A stretch of 64,000 nucleotides of DNA. Source: Pseudomonadota bacterium (GTDB lineage: Bacteria > Myxococcota_A > Polyangia > Haliangiales > Haliangiaceae). The position numbers and the translations under genes are program-made. The notes below the pieces were generated by a model. It had not been told where the DNA came from, made no database searches, and saw only the letters and a list, made by a program, of their open reading frames with translations. Every line of letters begins with the position of its first letter. The first letter of the stretch is position 1. Shown piece after piece: positions 33,629 to 42,440 of this stretch. The DNA is taken from positions 1-64,000 of the forward strand of contig JAKSDA010000397.1 of NCBI GenBank assembly GCA_022360315.1. The letters are read 5' to 3'.

Positions 33629-35289
33629 GGCGTTTCCCAGGGCTGCCGCGAGCGCAACTCACCGATGTCGAGATGCCCGGACTCGAGCTCGCCCTCTCGG
33701 GCGTCGACCACGCGATAGTGAAGCCTGGGCTGGAAAAACGGCTGCGATTCGACAAAAATACAGCGCAATTCACCGCTGGCGAAGTCGCATTCGCGCTGAA
33801 TGGTCGCCAGCATGCGCTCGTCGTGAAGGTGGCCATCGCCGAAATTCCAGCCGAGTACCATGCCGGCGACCAGCTCGCCGTCGAGCCACTCGTAGTCGGC
33901 GAGTTCGGCACCGTCGGGCAGCGCTCGCGGAACCAGAATGCCGAGGGATCGCCCGTGCAAGTGCATCAGTCGAAAGGCCATCACTTTGCCGACCAGCGCG
34001 GCTGCGGTGGCGCGGTCGTAAAAGCGGCCGAGCTGATCGTAGATCCACGGTGCGGTCATGGTCAGATGGTCGTAGAGCTTGCGGTAGGAGTCGCCGCGGA
34101 ACAACCATATACTCATCGCCCAGTTGCCAGCGTAATAGCGCATCGATGGCAGGAACGAGAACTGACTGGGAAAGAGATTGCCGGCGATCGGCACCGCGAC
34201 TGCGCAGGCGAGCACAAGAGCGCCGATCACCGGCCCGGTATCGAGGACACTGATGGTCTGATGATTCCAGAACAGCGCGAAGCCGCCATACACCACCATG
34301 ACATTCCACTCGATCGGCACGCCCATGGGCACGTTGCTGGTGATGAAGCCGTGTAGTAGGAGCATCATGGCCAGGCCGACGAGGACCATGGGCGAGCCGG
34401 CCGGCGCAAAAAAAAGGGTCAGCGGGACCGCGAGCTCGAGCGCGGTACCCGCGTGAGCCAGAACCGTGGCCAGCCCAGACGGTCGCAAATCGTCGGGATA
34501 CGACCGGTACATGCGCTTTTTCAAGAGCGGCCAACGGGCCACAGGGCTATTGCTGGTCATCACGCAGACCACGGCGGGAAAGTGGTGATTGAGCTTGGAC
34601 ACTCCGGCGAAGAACCACAGCGCCGCCTGTACCGCCATGGCGCCGGCGATCCATTCGGTCTGGCTCGAAGCCAGGGCAAACACGGCGATGGTGACGAGGT
34701 AGTGTTCTCCGCGGGCGACCAGGAACATGGTCCGATCGGCCGTGATGAGCACGGCGGCGACTGCCAGGATCGACACCAGGTGGGCAATGCCGATGGTCGG
34801 CGCGAGCAGTGCGGCGAGGGATAGGGCGACAAACGCGGCGTAGAGAGCTACGTCGAAAAAACCGCGCCGGCTGCCGCCCACAACGGGCAGCCCGGGAACG
34901 AGCGGACGCTTGATGGTGCGGGGCCGCAGAAAGTAGAGAAATCCCCCGACCGGCGGGGCATAGCGCCCGGTGAGCGGACCACTGCCGCAGCCCAGACCGA
35001 GCGCCTCGAAGAGCATGCTCCACACGATGGCTTTTTGAAACGCCAACGGCTCGAGCCACCACTCCGCGATGGCGCCAATGCCGCCGAGGTCGGGCGACAT
35101 CGAGCAGAACAGCATCCACGCGCCGACGTAGAGGCCGATCTTGACCAGGTAGGCGAGGAACACTGGCAATGGCGTGCCATAACCGTGCAGCGCCCAAGAT
35201 TGGCAGACCAGCCGGGCGCGGCTGTCAAACGGCTGGCGTCGCCAGTCCATGGGATCGTAGTCGGGAAGCACCGGATCGAGCAGGCTCAC
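33625..35289 (-). CDS. DUF3556-like multi-pass membrane protein
   Basis: A 554-aa protein with roughly ten hydrophobic helices over the first 400 residues and a soluble C-terminal domain of about 150. The opening (LPDYDPMDWRRQPFDSRARLVCQSWALHGYGTP, quoted in part as WALHGYGTP) and conserved FFAGVSKLNHHFP and NVPMGVPIEWN stretches resemble DUF3556 proteins known mainly from actinobacteria. HTTM/vitamin-K-carboxylase-like folds share a similar helix pattern. Function is unknown. It is co-translated with the flavoprotein downstream (4-bp overlap). Confidence 0.68.
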   Translation of the reverse strand: MSLLDPVLPDYDPMDWRRQPFDSRARLVCQSWALHGYGTPLPVFLAYLVKIGLYVGAWMLFCSMSPDLGGIGAIAEWWLEPLAFQKAIVWSMLFEALGLGCGSGPLTGRYAPPVGGFLYFLRPRTIKRPLVPGLPVVGGSRRGFFDVALYAAFVALSLAALLAPTIGIAHLVSILAVAAVLITADRTMFLVARGEHYLVTIAVFALASSQTEWIAGAMAVQAALWFFAGVSKLNHHFPAVVCVMTSNSPVARWPLLKKRMYRSYPDDLRPSGLATVLAHAGTALELAVPLTLFFAPAGSPMVLVGLAMMLLLHGFITSNVPMGVPIEWNVMVVYGGFALFWNHQTISVLDTGPVIGALVLACAVAVPIAGNLFPSQFSFLPSMRYYAGNWAMSIWLFRGDSYRKLYDHLTMTAPWIYDQLGRFYDRATAAALVGKVMAFRLMHLHGRSLGILVPRALPDGAELADYEWLDGELVAGMVLGWNFGDGHLHDERMLATIQRECDFASGELRCIFVESQPFFQPRLHYRVVDAREGELESGHLDIGELRSRQPWETP

Positions 35290-35540
35290 GGGGCCACACT
35301 ACCACGAGCAATCCCGGCCGAAGGCGTCGCGGCGAATGATCCGGACCCGGCCGCGAGGCGTCCTGCTCGACCTGCTGACACCGGCGCGAATTCACTCGCG
35401 TACAACCCCAGGGCGCCTTTTCCATACTACCTTTCAGGTCAGCCATAAGTAGCGACACGCCTCCTGGTTCCATCTGTCTCGCACCCGGCCCCAGTGGTTC
35501 AACACGCGCCCAGTTGCCCGGCTCCAGCGAGCCGGCCGGA
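35290..35540. other. Intergenic region without a gene
   Basis: About 250 bp upstream of the DUF3556 gene on the minus strand. It should contain that operon's promoter. No open frame looks coding. Confidence 0.5.
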
Positions 35541-35596
35541 CGTCCCGGCGAGGAATGCGGAGCCGAGTTGCCGAGCGGAGCGGCCGGGCGGCCGGC
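35541..35596. repeat. GC-rich interspersed repeat, copy A
   Basis: The core reads CGTCCCGGCGAGGAATGCGG, then a variable middle, then GCGGAGCGGCCGG and GGCCGG. A second copy at 37266-37323 shares the same order of blocks with substitutions. Both lie outside genes, beside decayed or operon-boundary sequence, as expected for a dispersed REP-like element. Confidence 0.5.
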
Positions 35597-35612
35597 GCTT
35601 CGAACTGAGTTT

Positions 35613-35905
35613 CCACCGCCTGACGAGCAGGTGGTCGAGCCCGAGACCTATCAGGAGATGATCGACGATCAGATCATCCAAGTGGCGCCGTCGGGCCCAC
35701 CCCATGCCGATCGTCAGTTCGACATTGCGTATGTCCTGCGGGCAAACGTGGCCGACGGCTATATTGGCTCGACCGAATTGCTCACGACAACGACTTTGCA
35801 ACTGACGCGTGCATTCGCAAACAGGTCACTGGGCGCCATGGTAACAAGCATTTCGTAAAGGGAGTTTCGCGGGTGCATCCCCGCTCTACACCGCACTATG
35901 AATGA
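35613..35905 (+). pseudogene. Uma2 family (DUF820) endonuclease-like fragment, frameshifted
   Basis: From 35613 the frame reads PPDEQVVEPETYQEMIDD, then APSGPPHADRQFDIAYVL and DGYIGSTELLT, the N-terminal half of Uma2-type restriction-endonuclease-fold proteins. Near 35785 the similarity moves to another frame, DNDFATDACIRKQ, the conserved active-site stretch. It ends at 35905, far short of the usual 180-200 residues. There is no start codon at a sensible place. It is a decayed copy overlapping the end of the convergent CDP-alcohol transferase gene. Confidence 0.7.
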
Positions 35906-36720
35906 TTGGACGAGCCCTGCACGGCCAGCTCAACTGCTTTGCGGTATTCGGTGCGCTCATCTGTGTTGAGAGACATCCAGGAGGTCAGTGCATAGCCAAA
36001 CATCCACACGAACAAGACGTCGAACATGAAATGCGGCACGATGATCAGAATGCCAAACGTGGTGACAAAAAACATCGCGATGAGCACGCGCACATACCAA
36101 ATGTGCTTGCGGGCGAGATGATGGCTGGGAAATGGCAGATGGGTCAGAGTGACCGCGCACAGGGCCGGTATCAATACGACGCCAAGCCAAAAACCACCGG
36201 CGAGATACGGCGCCAGGGTGGCGTTGACATAGGCAATCGAACAAAAACCCAGTACCGATCGGGGCAGACCGGCCCACACCCCGCGGTATCGCACCGGCTG
36301 GACCTCGTTGCGGGCATGCCGGATCGAGGCCGCTACCATGATTATACTGGCCAGAAAAACCGCCAGTAGCTGGTTGCCGACAAAGGACGACAGAAGGCCG
36401 GCGTCCTTGTATACGGTGTAGACGATGGCCGCGGGCGCGATACAGTGGGCGAGGTGGTCGGCGATGGTGTCGTAGGCGGCGCCAAATGCGTTGGCACTGC
36501 CCAGCTTGCGCGCTACCCAGCCGTCGAGAGTATCGCCGAACAAGTAGCCGAGCATGACCGCCACGCCGGCAGCAAACGGATACCCCTCAATGCACAGGCA
36601 AATGGCCACGGCCCCACCGAGCAGGTTGACTGTGGTGAAGACGTCTTTGACACCGAACATGCGAAGCACGTACTCCGGTTGGACCGGAAGATCAAGCCGC
36701 TTTGACCGGACTGGACACAA
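35896..36720 (-). CDS. CDP-alcohol phosphatidyltransferase family membrane protein
   Basis: A 274-aa integral membrane enzyme. The complete catalytic signature is visible: DG..AR........G...D...D, here DGWVARKLGSANAFGAAYDT followed by IAD (about residues 65-88). Several hydrophobic helices follow. Members condense a CDP-activated group with an alcohol; phosphatidylserine synthase is the closest guess from length and layout. It overlaps the RpiB-like gene upstream by 29 bp and sits after a class V aminotransferase, so a modified head group (for example serine or aminoethylphosphonate) is conceivable. That link is inference. Confidence 0.85.
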   Translation of the reverse strand: MCPVRSKRLDLPVQPEYVLRMFGVKDVFTTVNLLGGAVAICLCIEGYPFAAGVAVMLGYLFGDTLDGWVARKLGSANAFGAAYDTIADHLAHCIAPAAIVYTVYKDAGLLSSFVGNQLLAVFLASIIMVAASIRHARNEVQPVRYRGVWAGLPRSVLGFCSIAYVNATLAPYLAGGFWLGVVLIPALCAVTLTHLPFPSHHLARKHIWYVRVLIAMFFVTTFGILIIVPHFMFDVLFVWMFGYALTSWMSLNTDERTEYRKAVELAVQGSSNHS

Positions 36721-37210
36721 TTTTGCCGCGTCGGGGCAGCGATGGAGCAGGATCGGCCTCGAGCTCCATGGTGGCGATGTATTCCAGCTTATCGAGCTTT
36801 CGCCCCTCGTATGGCGTGGTCATGAACGCGGCAACGATGTCCTGGTTGAGCTCGAATCCTGCACGCGTGGCCAGACACAAGACGTTGGCGTTGTTGATGG
36901 TACGTGCCAGCTGCGCGTCCTCTACGGTCAGACAACGAACGGCGTAAATGCCGCGAAATTTGTTCGCAGCAATAGACATCCCCATACCGGTCGAACAGAT
37001 CAATACCCCGACCCGGTCGGGCCGATGCTGTACCCGCCTGCAGGTGCGCTCGGCCGAGGTGAGGTAGTAAAGCTCGTCAAATACGACGCCCGGCGCCGGG
37101 GCTCCATATCGTGACAGGGTGTCTTTATAACCGTCGAGATCGGGAAGCACGTGGCGATCAAAGCCAAAAATGATTTGCTTGCCTCGATGCGTGCCGAGTT
37201 GCCGAATCAT
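36692..37210 (-). CDS. RpiB/LacAB-family sugar-phosphate isomerase
   Basis: A 172-aa protein whose centre carries the RpiB-type block GVLICSTGMGMSIAANKFRG followed by AVRC and then NNANVLCLATR. The Cys of ICSTG is the catalytic position in ribose-5-phosphate isomerase B. The N-terminus (IIFGFDRHVLPDLDGYK) departs from the usual GSDHAG, so the substrate may not be ribose 5-phosphate. Operon overlap with the CDP-alcohol transferase downstream suggests an association with that pathway. Confidence 0.8.
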   Translation of the reverse strand: MIRQLGTHRGKQIIFGFDRHVLPDLDGYKDTLSRYGAPAPGVVFDELYYLTSAERTCRRVQHRPDRVGVLICSTGMGMSIAANKFRGIYAVRCLTVEDAQLARTINNANVLCLATRAGFELNQDIVAAFMTTPYEGRKLDKLEYIATMELEADPAPSLPRRGKIVSSPVKAA

Positions 37211-37265
37211 GAGTCACCTTCTGCCAAACGGCCGGAGCCCCATCCCGTCCGGAAACGCGTCCGGC

Positions 37266-37323
37266 GCCCCGACAAGGAATGCGAAGCGTGGTTCTGATGA
37301 GGCGGAGCGGCCGGAAGGCCGGT
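37266..37323. repeat. GC-rich interspersed repeat, copy B
   Basis: CGCCCCGACAAGGAATGCGA, then a variable middle, then GCGGAGCGGCCGG and GGCCGG, matching copy A at 35541-35596 block by block. It occupies the 254-bp gap between the RpiB-like gene and the aminotransferase gene, both on the minus strand. Confidence 0.5.
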
Positions 37324-37464
37324 TATTCGATCATCTGAGGCCGGACGAGAAAGCAAAAACTACGCCATAGCCGCACGCCACGGTTCTACTGAACTTTTTC
37401 TGCCCGCCCCGATATCGAGTGTTGGGTTTTCAACACGACCAGGCCAGTTCTCTGTCTCTGTCGA

Positions 37465-38562
37465 TCATCGAGCGAAAACTTCGCTGAAAGCGTGCTGGAT
37501 TCCGGCAATGTGCTGATCGGTGAGGTCGCCGATGGTGCTGACCTGGAAGTGGCTCTGGTCACCGGGAATGCCGTACAGGAGAAAGTAGCCCCGCTTTTGC
37601 ATATTTTGCGAAAACTCCGCATAGGGCATATGCGCGGGCAGCCGAAAATTGACCGCGATCCCCCCGCTGTAGGCCGGTTCGAGCAGGCGCTCAACGCCGA
37701 GGCTGGCCAGGCTGGCAGCCAGTGAATCGAGCTGGCGGCGAATGCGCTGCATGTGATTTTCAATACCGACCCGCTTGAGGTGTATGCAGGCCGCGCGCAT
37801 GGCCGCGTGCAGGACAACCGGCTGGGCGAAGCGGGGCTGCATGGTGTCCCGCTGCCTGGCAAACTCGGCGAGCACGTCGAGGTAGTAACTGCCGGGCCGG
37901 CGCCGAGCAACCAGTGCTCTGGCAGAATCCACGCGGACCAAGACAATGCCAATGCCGGGGGCTGCCATGAGCGCCTTGGCCGAAGACGCTACAGCCAGGT
38001 CGAGCTGGGCAGCTTCCAGGTCGATCGGATAGGCGTACGAGCTGGATACGACATCAGCAGCGACCATTAGCCCGCGCTGTTTGAGCGTCCGACCGAGGTC
38101 GACCATCGGGTTGGCCAATCCTGTTCGAGTCTCGTGGCTGACAAAGAACGCCCATTTGACGTCCGGATGCTTGCTCAGAAAAGACGCGACGTCGTCGGGG
38201 TCGAGAGGGTGATCGTGAGCAGCGTCAAATACAACATGGTCAAGACCGGCTTGCCTGGCCTGATCGACAATACGTGCGGCAAAGAAGCCATTGGCGAGGA
38301 TCACACCCTTGCCCAAACCGGCCAGGGCATAAAGGCACGCCTCATTGGCCCCGGTGCCCGTGCAGGTGAGTGTGGTGGCAAAATACGCAGATGGCTCGCG
38401 AATACCGAGCAAACCTTTCAGATCGCCCTCGGTCTCGGCAAACATGGCGCAGAACGCCTCTTGCCGGTGGTAATTGCAGGGCGGATTGCCGAGATACTCG
38501 GCCACGATGGGCGGGATACGCACAGGTCCCGGGGTAAAGAGAATGAGATCCGAACTGGGCAT
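37465..38562 (-). CDS. Class V aminotransferase (alanine-glyoxylate / 2-aminoethylphosphonate transaminase branch)
   Basis: A 365-residue PLP enzyme from the ATG at 38562 (GGAA 9 bp upstream; in-frame ATGs at 38577 and 38589 are alternatives). It opens with LILFTPGPVRIPP, has GTGANEACLYAL near residue 80, VSHETRTGLANP, DVVSSSYAYPID and the PLP lysine in ASSAKALMAAPGIG. Layout matches the fold-type I class V group that includes PhnW, serine-glyoxylate and alanine-glyoxylate transaminases. Substrate is undecided. A 2-aminoethylphosphonate role would fit the CDP-alcohol transferase downstream, but no phosphoenolpyruvate mutase is visible. Confidence 0.8.
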   Translation of the reverse strand: MPSSDLILFTPGPVRIPPIVAEYLGNPPCNYHRQEAFCAMFAETEGDLKGLLGIREPSAYFATTLTCTGTGANEACLYALAGLGKGVILANGFFAARIVDQARQAGLDHVVFDAAHDHPLDPDDVASFLSKHPDVKWAFFVSHETRTGLANPMVDLGRTLKQRGLMVAADVVSSSYAYPIDLEAAQLDLAVASSAKALMAAPGIGIVLVRVDSARALVARRRPGSYYLDVLAEFARQRDTMQPRFAQPVVLHAAMRAACIHLKRVGIENHMQRIRRQLDSLAASLASLGVERLLEPAYSGGIAVNFRLPAHMPYAEFSQNMQKRGYFLLYGIPGDQSHFQVSTIGDLTDQHIAGIQHAFSEVFAR

Positions 38563-38922
38563 GTTGATAGATTCCATCAGGGTCGGCATGGACACGCGCC
38601 CACTCGCCTGCCGCCGCGCCTTTTCCTGCTCTATATAATCCGCTCGCCGCTGGCAAGGGCCGACAGGTGTGGGCAGCACCCGGCCGGACGTCGTGTAACC
38701 CAAGCCAACCGATCCCCACAACACTGAAGTGTCCGGATTGTTCAATCGTTATCTTGTCCGGTGATCGCGAGTAGCATACTTCGATGTGTGATCTATCCGT
38801 GAAATTGTGACTGAACTTGCGATCGAAGACTCTGGTATAGACACTCATGGTCCGACCAAACTGATTTGTAACATCGGATGATCAAAACCGTGACCTGTCG
38901 GTGACGATTCAACACATCAGTG
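38563..38922. other. Promoter region, no gene seen
   Basis: About 360 bp upstream of the aminotransferase and downstream of a small membrane protein, both on the minus strand. An AT-rich TTATATAG at about 38634 on the minus strand could be the -10 box of the aminotransferase promoter. Reading frames crossing this stretch have shadow-like composition. Confidence 0.4.
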
Positions 38923-39195
38923 TTAGTTCTTCAACACCTTTGCTGGGTCGTTATCGCCGATATCGGGTTGCGGAGCTGTGCCGGCATCGATTTCGATCGT
39001 CGGCATTGCCGGGGGGATCGGCGCAGTGGGTGCAACTGGCTGTTGTGGCCAGCCTTCGGTCGAGATGTCGTGGTGGGGCCGGGGCTCGGGCCACAGTACG
39101 AAGCCGAGCGTGGTCGTGATGATTCCCATGGTGATCATTCCACCCAGCGTGAGCACGGCCGGCAGGCTCAACCGGGGGCGCTTTTTGTCTGTCAT
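38923..39195 (-). CDS. Small single-pass membrane protein
   Basis: A 90-aa protein: basic start (MTDKKRPRLS), one hydrophobic helix at about residues 12-34, then a proline-rich extracytoplasmic tail (PVAPTAPIPPAMPT). No family recognised. It lies 30 bp after the RluA gene on the same strand and may be co-transcribed. Composition is protein-like and the start is an ATG. Confidence 0.55.
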   Translation of the reverse strand: MTDKKRPRLSLPAVLTLGGMITMGIITTTLGFVLWPEPRPHHDISTEGWPQQPVAPTAPIPPAMPTIEIDAGTAPQPDIGDNDPAKVLKN

Positions 39196-39225
39196 TCGTA
39201 TCGATACTCTCTGGTTTTTGATGGG

Positions 39226-40539
39226 CTATTTTCTCGCGGTTAGCGGTGTTTTTGGGTCCCGGTCCGGGTCCTCGCCCTGCAGATAGTCGCGCAGATCGTC
39301 GGGAAGTTTGCTAATTACCCGAATTATTTGATCGTGTACTGGGTGGGGGAGAGCGATGGCAGCGGCGTGAAGAGCGTGCCTGGGAAGTTTAAAACGAGCC
39401 AGTAGCTCTGCTGTGAGGCCGCGGTCGCAGTATTCGGCAAACGCCTGGTCGCTGTGCGCGTACAGTTTATCGCCAACGATGGGGTGACCGCAGGCAGCGA
39501 GGTGAGCGCGGATCTGATGCTGCCGCCCGGTGATGGGAATACAGCGCAAAAGCGCGCAACGGCCGCGCCGTGCGACCACCCGAACTCGGGTCCGTGCCGG
39601 TGCTGCGCCGGGTTTCACCTCCATGCGGATCGCGATCATCGCGCCGGGGCGATCGACCAGGCCGAGCGGCATATCGATGATGTGGTCGCCATGAGAGGCG
39701 TTTTCCTGGTCTCGATGATCGAATGGACGGCCGTCCAGCGCGTCGATCAGGGCTTCGCTGATCAGCCGGTCGAGATCGTCCACCGAAGTCGCCTGGTCGG
39801 TGGCTCCGGCAGCCCGACCCCCGCGCAGGTCGGGCCATGGCGGCTGGCCGCGAACCACGGCGAGATAGACCTTTTGCGCCGTTTTTGCGGCGAATGCGCC
39901 CTTGAGCCGGGCTGCCGCGACCTTGTGCCTGGCCACGACGAGGACGCCCGAGGTCTCGCGGTCGAGGCGGTGGCAGATCTGCACATCGCGTCCCGGGTAC
40001 CGCTCGGACAGCACCCGGGCGAGCGTATTAAAGTAAAACTTGGCCGACGCGTGCACCGGCAAGCCCGCGGGTTTGTTGATGACCAGGGCATGGGCATCGT
40101 CGTACAGCACGTCAAACGTGCGCGGGCACGCGGGTTCTGGCCGGGCAGCCCGGCGAATGACGATTTCATCGCCGGGCAACACGATCGAATGAGGCTTGGG
40201 CGTACGGCCGCGCAGGGGTTGCACCTGGGTGCGGATGATCCGCTGTAGCTTGGTACGGGAAAGGCGCGGGATCTTGCACTTGAGATAGTGATCCAGTCGA
40301 TACCGAGCATAGCTCTCCTCGACCACGAAGCGCCGCTCGATAACCCGCGGGTTGCCATTGGTGTCGAGGTGGGCATCGACTCCGTCGTCGCGGATCCCGG
40401 CGGTGGACCCGGCCGTATCGGCCCGAGTTCCGGCCGGGGTGTCAATCGGCCGGGCGGCCGGGCTCGCCGGGCTCTCGGACGCTGTACTCGGGGCGGAAAC
40501 CGGCGCTCTGCCGGCCGTGATGTGAAGCGTACCGGACAC
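39226..40539 (-). CDS. RluA family pseudouridine synthase
   Basis: A 437-aa RNA-modifying enzyme. After a low-complexity N-terminal 60 residues comes an S4-like RNA-binding segment (RLDHYLKCKIPRLSRTKLQRII), then the catalytic domain with INKPAGLPVHAS and the invariant HRLDRETSGVLV (the catalytic Asp), and finally PITGRQHQIRAHLAACGHPIVGD. Between these, an insertion of about 90 residues separates the catalytic loop from the last motif. Target rRNA or tRNA position cannot be predicted. It is divergent from the FHA regulator gene, 49 bp apart. Confidence 0.92.
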   Translation of the reverse strand: MSGTLHITAGRAPVSAPSTASESPASPAARPIDTPAGTRADTAGSTAGIRDDGVDAHLDTNGNPRVIERRFVVEESYARYRLDHYLKCKIPRLSRTKLQRIIRTQVQPLRGRTPKPHSIVLPGDEIVIRRAARPEPACPRTFDVLYDDAHALVINKPAGLPVHASAKFYFNTLARVLSERYPGRDVQICHRLDRETSGVLVVARHKVAAARLKGAFAAKTAQKVYLAVVRGQPPWPDLRGGRAAGATDQATSVDDLDRLISEALIDALDGRPFDHRDQENASHGDHIIDMPLGLVDRPGAMIAIRMEVKPGAAPARTRVRVVARRGRCALLRCIPITGRQHQIRAHLAACGHPIVGDKLYAHSDQAFAEYCDRGLTAELLARFKLPRHALHAAAIALPHPVHDQIIRVISKLPDDLRDYLQGEDPDRDPKTPLTARK

Positions 40540-40588
40540 GTCAGTTCGAGATTGGCAAATCGCAGCCGCGATCGAAAGGGCGAATCCC

Positions 40589-42070
40589 GTGTATCATGTT
40601 CAGCCAATGTCCTCTGACGGGCAGCATAAGTTTCCGGATTTCGTCCCTCCGACCAAGATCTACTACGGCAACAAGTTGCCGACGTTGCACCTTCGGCGCT
40701 GTACCGTCACGGTGCCTGGAGGTCAAGATTATCACTTCGAAAGCGAAGTGATCCGCATCGGCGCCATGGAGGACAACGACATCGTGCTCAACGACGATAC
40801 GGTGTCGCGCCATCATTGCCGGATCGTTCAGGAGGAGACCAGTTATGTGCTCGTGGACGAGCGCTCGACCAACGGCACGTTCGTGAACAGCGTGCGTATT
40901 CGCGAGGCGTTTTTGCACCCGGGCTGCACCATCTCGGTCGGCCAGAGCAAGCTCAAGTTCAACGCCCACGACGAAGAGGTCGAGATCAAACCCTCTGCCA
41001 ACGACCGCTGTGGCCTGCTGATCGGCGCCAACGACCGGATGCGCGAGATCTACGCCATCATCGAGAAGATCGCCCCCACTTCCACCACGGTCATCATCGA
41101 GGGCGAGACCGGTACCGGCAAGGAGGTGGTGGCTCAAACCGTACACAAACTGTCGCCCCGCGCCGAAAACGACCTGATTGTCTTCGACTGCGGCGCGGTG
41201 CCGCCCAATCTCATCGAGAGCGAGCTTTTCGGCCACGAAAAAGGTTCGTTCACCGGTGCGGTGATGACCCGGCAAGGTCTTTTCGAGATGGCCGACGGGG
41301 GCACATTGTTTCTCGATGAACTCGGCGAGCTCCCGCTCGATCTCCAGCCCAAATTGCTCCGCGTACTCGAACAGCGCGAGGTTCGGCGAGTGGGATCGTC
41401 CAAACCCATCAAGGTCGATGTGCGCATCATTGCCGCGACCAATCGCAATCTGGAAGAAGAAGTGCGGGAAGGGCGTTTTCGGCAGGATCTCTACTACCGT
41501 CTCTCGGTGGTAAAACTGCGCCTTCCGCCGCTGCGCGAGCGTGCCGACGACATTCCGCTCCTGTGCCGGCATTTTCTCGAGTCCGGGCCGTACAACCGCG
41601 GTCCGGACGGAACTCAACGGGTGCGCGACGTCTCTCCAGTGGCCATGAAATGCCTGCAGGACTACCACTGGCCCGGCAATATTCGAGAACTGGTCAATGT
41701 CATCGAACGCGCGGTGTCGTTTTGCGATGGTCAGTTGATCGTGCCCCAGGACTTGCCCGATTACATAAGAGACGTATCGCTCGGCAAAAAACGCGAGCGG
41801 ACGATGACCAGTGACACGCCCACGGTACTTCCGCCGGCAGCCCCCCACGATCCCCGTCGTCCGCCGAGCGAGCTGGCCGATGATGGCGTGACCTTCAAAG
41901 ACGCCAAGGAGCGCTGGGTATCGAGCTTCGAACGCGACTACATCATCTCGCTACTCAAACGCCACAAGGGCAATATCTCTCACGCTGCGCGCGAGGCCGA
42001 CATCGACCGCAAGTACTTTCGCAAGCTGATGAAGAAGTACGATATCGACGCAGCCGTCGGCTCCGAGTAA
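40589..42070 (+). CDS. FHA-domain sigma-54-dependent transcriptional activator
   Basis: A 493-aa regulator. Residues about 50-125 form an FHA phosphothreonine-binding domain (IRIGAMEDNDIVLND, then SRHHC and STNGTFVN). The AAA+ sigma-54 interaction domain has Walker A GETGTGKE (about 172), the sigma-54 contact loop as GSFTGA instead of GAFTGA, and Walker B GGTLFLDE. A Fis-type helix ends the protein (about 450-490). This layout responds to Ser/Thr kinase signalling and is typical of myxobacteria. The start is GTG with AAGGG upstream; an ATG six codons later is possible. A Ser/Thr kinase lies 20 kb away. Confidence 0.93.
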   Translation: MYHVQPMSSDGQHKFPDFVPPTKIYYGNKLPTLHLRRCTVTVPGGQDYHFESEVIRIGAMEDNDIVLNDDTVSRHHCRIVQEETSYVLVDERSTNGTFVNSVRIREAFLHPGCTISVGQSKLKFNAHDEEVEIKPSANDRCGLLIGANDRMREIYAIIEKIAPTSTTVIIEGETGTGKEVVAQTVHKLSPRAENDLIVFDCGAVPPNLIESELFGHEKGSFTGAVMTRQGLFEMADGGTLFLDELGELPLDLQPKLLRVLEQREVRRVGSSKPIKVDVRIIAATNRNLEEEVREGRFRQDLYYRLSVVKLRLPPLRERADDIPLLCRHFLESGPYNRGPDGTQRVRDVSPVAMKCLQDYHWPGNIRELVNVIERAVSFCDGQLIVPQDLPDYIRDVSLGKKRERTMTSDTPTVLPPAAPHDPRRPPSELADDGVTFKDAKERWVSSFERDYIISLLKRHKGNISHAAREADIDRKYFRKLMKKYDIDAAVGSE

Positions 42071-42440
42071 TAATCGCCCGGGCCCAGGCCACATCGTCTA
42101 AACAAAAACGCATGGTTTTGGATCGAACAAGGTATCTTCCGTGGTACCGAGCTCAGCTCTGTCGAGCAGGGAGCGCTGCAGGCACTCTCCGCGGTCGACA
42201 ACGAGACTATGTACCGGCTCGCCGCAGACTTCGCCGCAAGGATCGTCTCTGCCCGGGATGGATGGTCTTTGCGTACCTGCTCGACTGGTCGTGTCGGACT
42301 GCCGTGCGCTTTTGCTTTTTGTTCAACTATCTTGAATCGTGGCTGTTTTTGTCACAAACGGAGTGGGAAAGGGGTCGGCCCGGCCCGAATCGAGATAGTG
42401 GCAGAAACGATCTAGATACCATGAGCCAACTCGTTGAGCA
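42071..42440. other. Gap with a possible gene relic
   Basis: About 370 bp after the FHA regulator. One plus-strand frame (about 42107-42260) reads protein-like, including GTELSSVEQGALQALSAVD, but it has no start codon, follows a stop and soon turns into shadow composition. It may be the end of a lost gene. No regulatory site was recognised. Confidence 0.35.
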
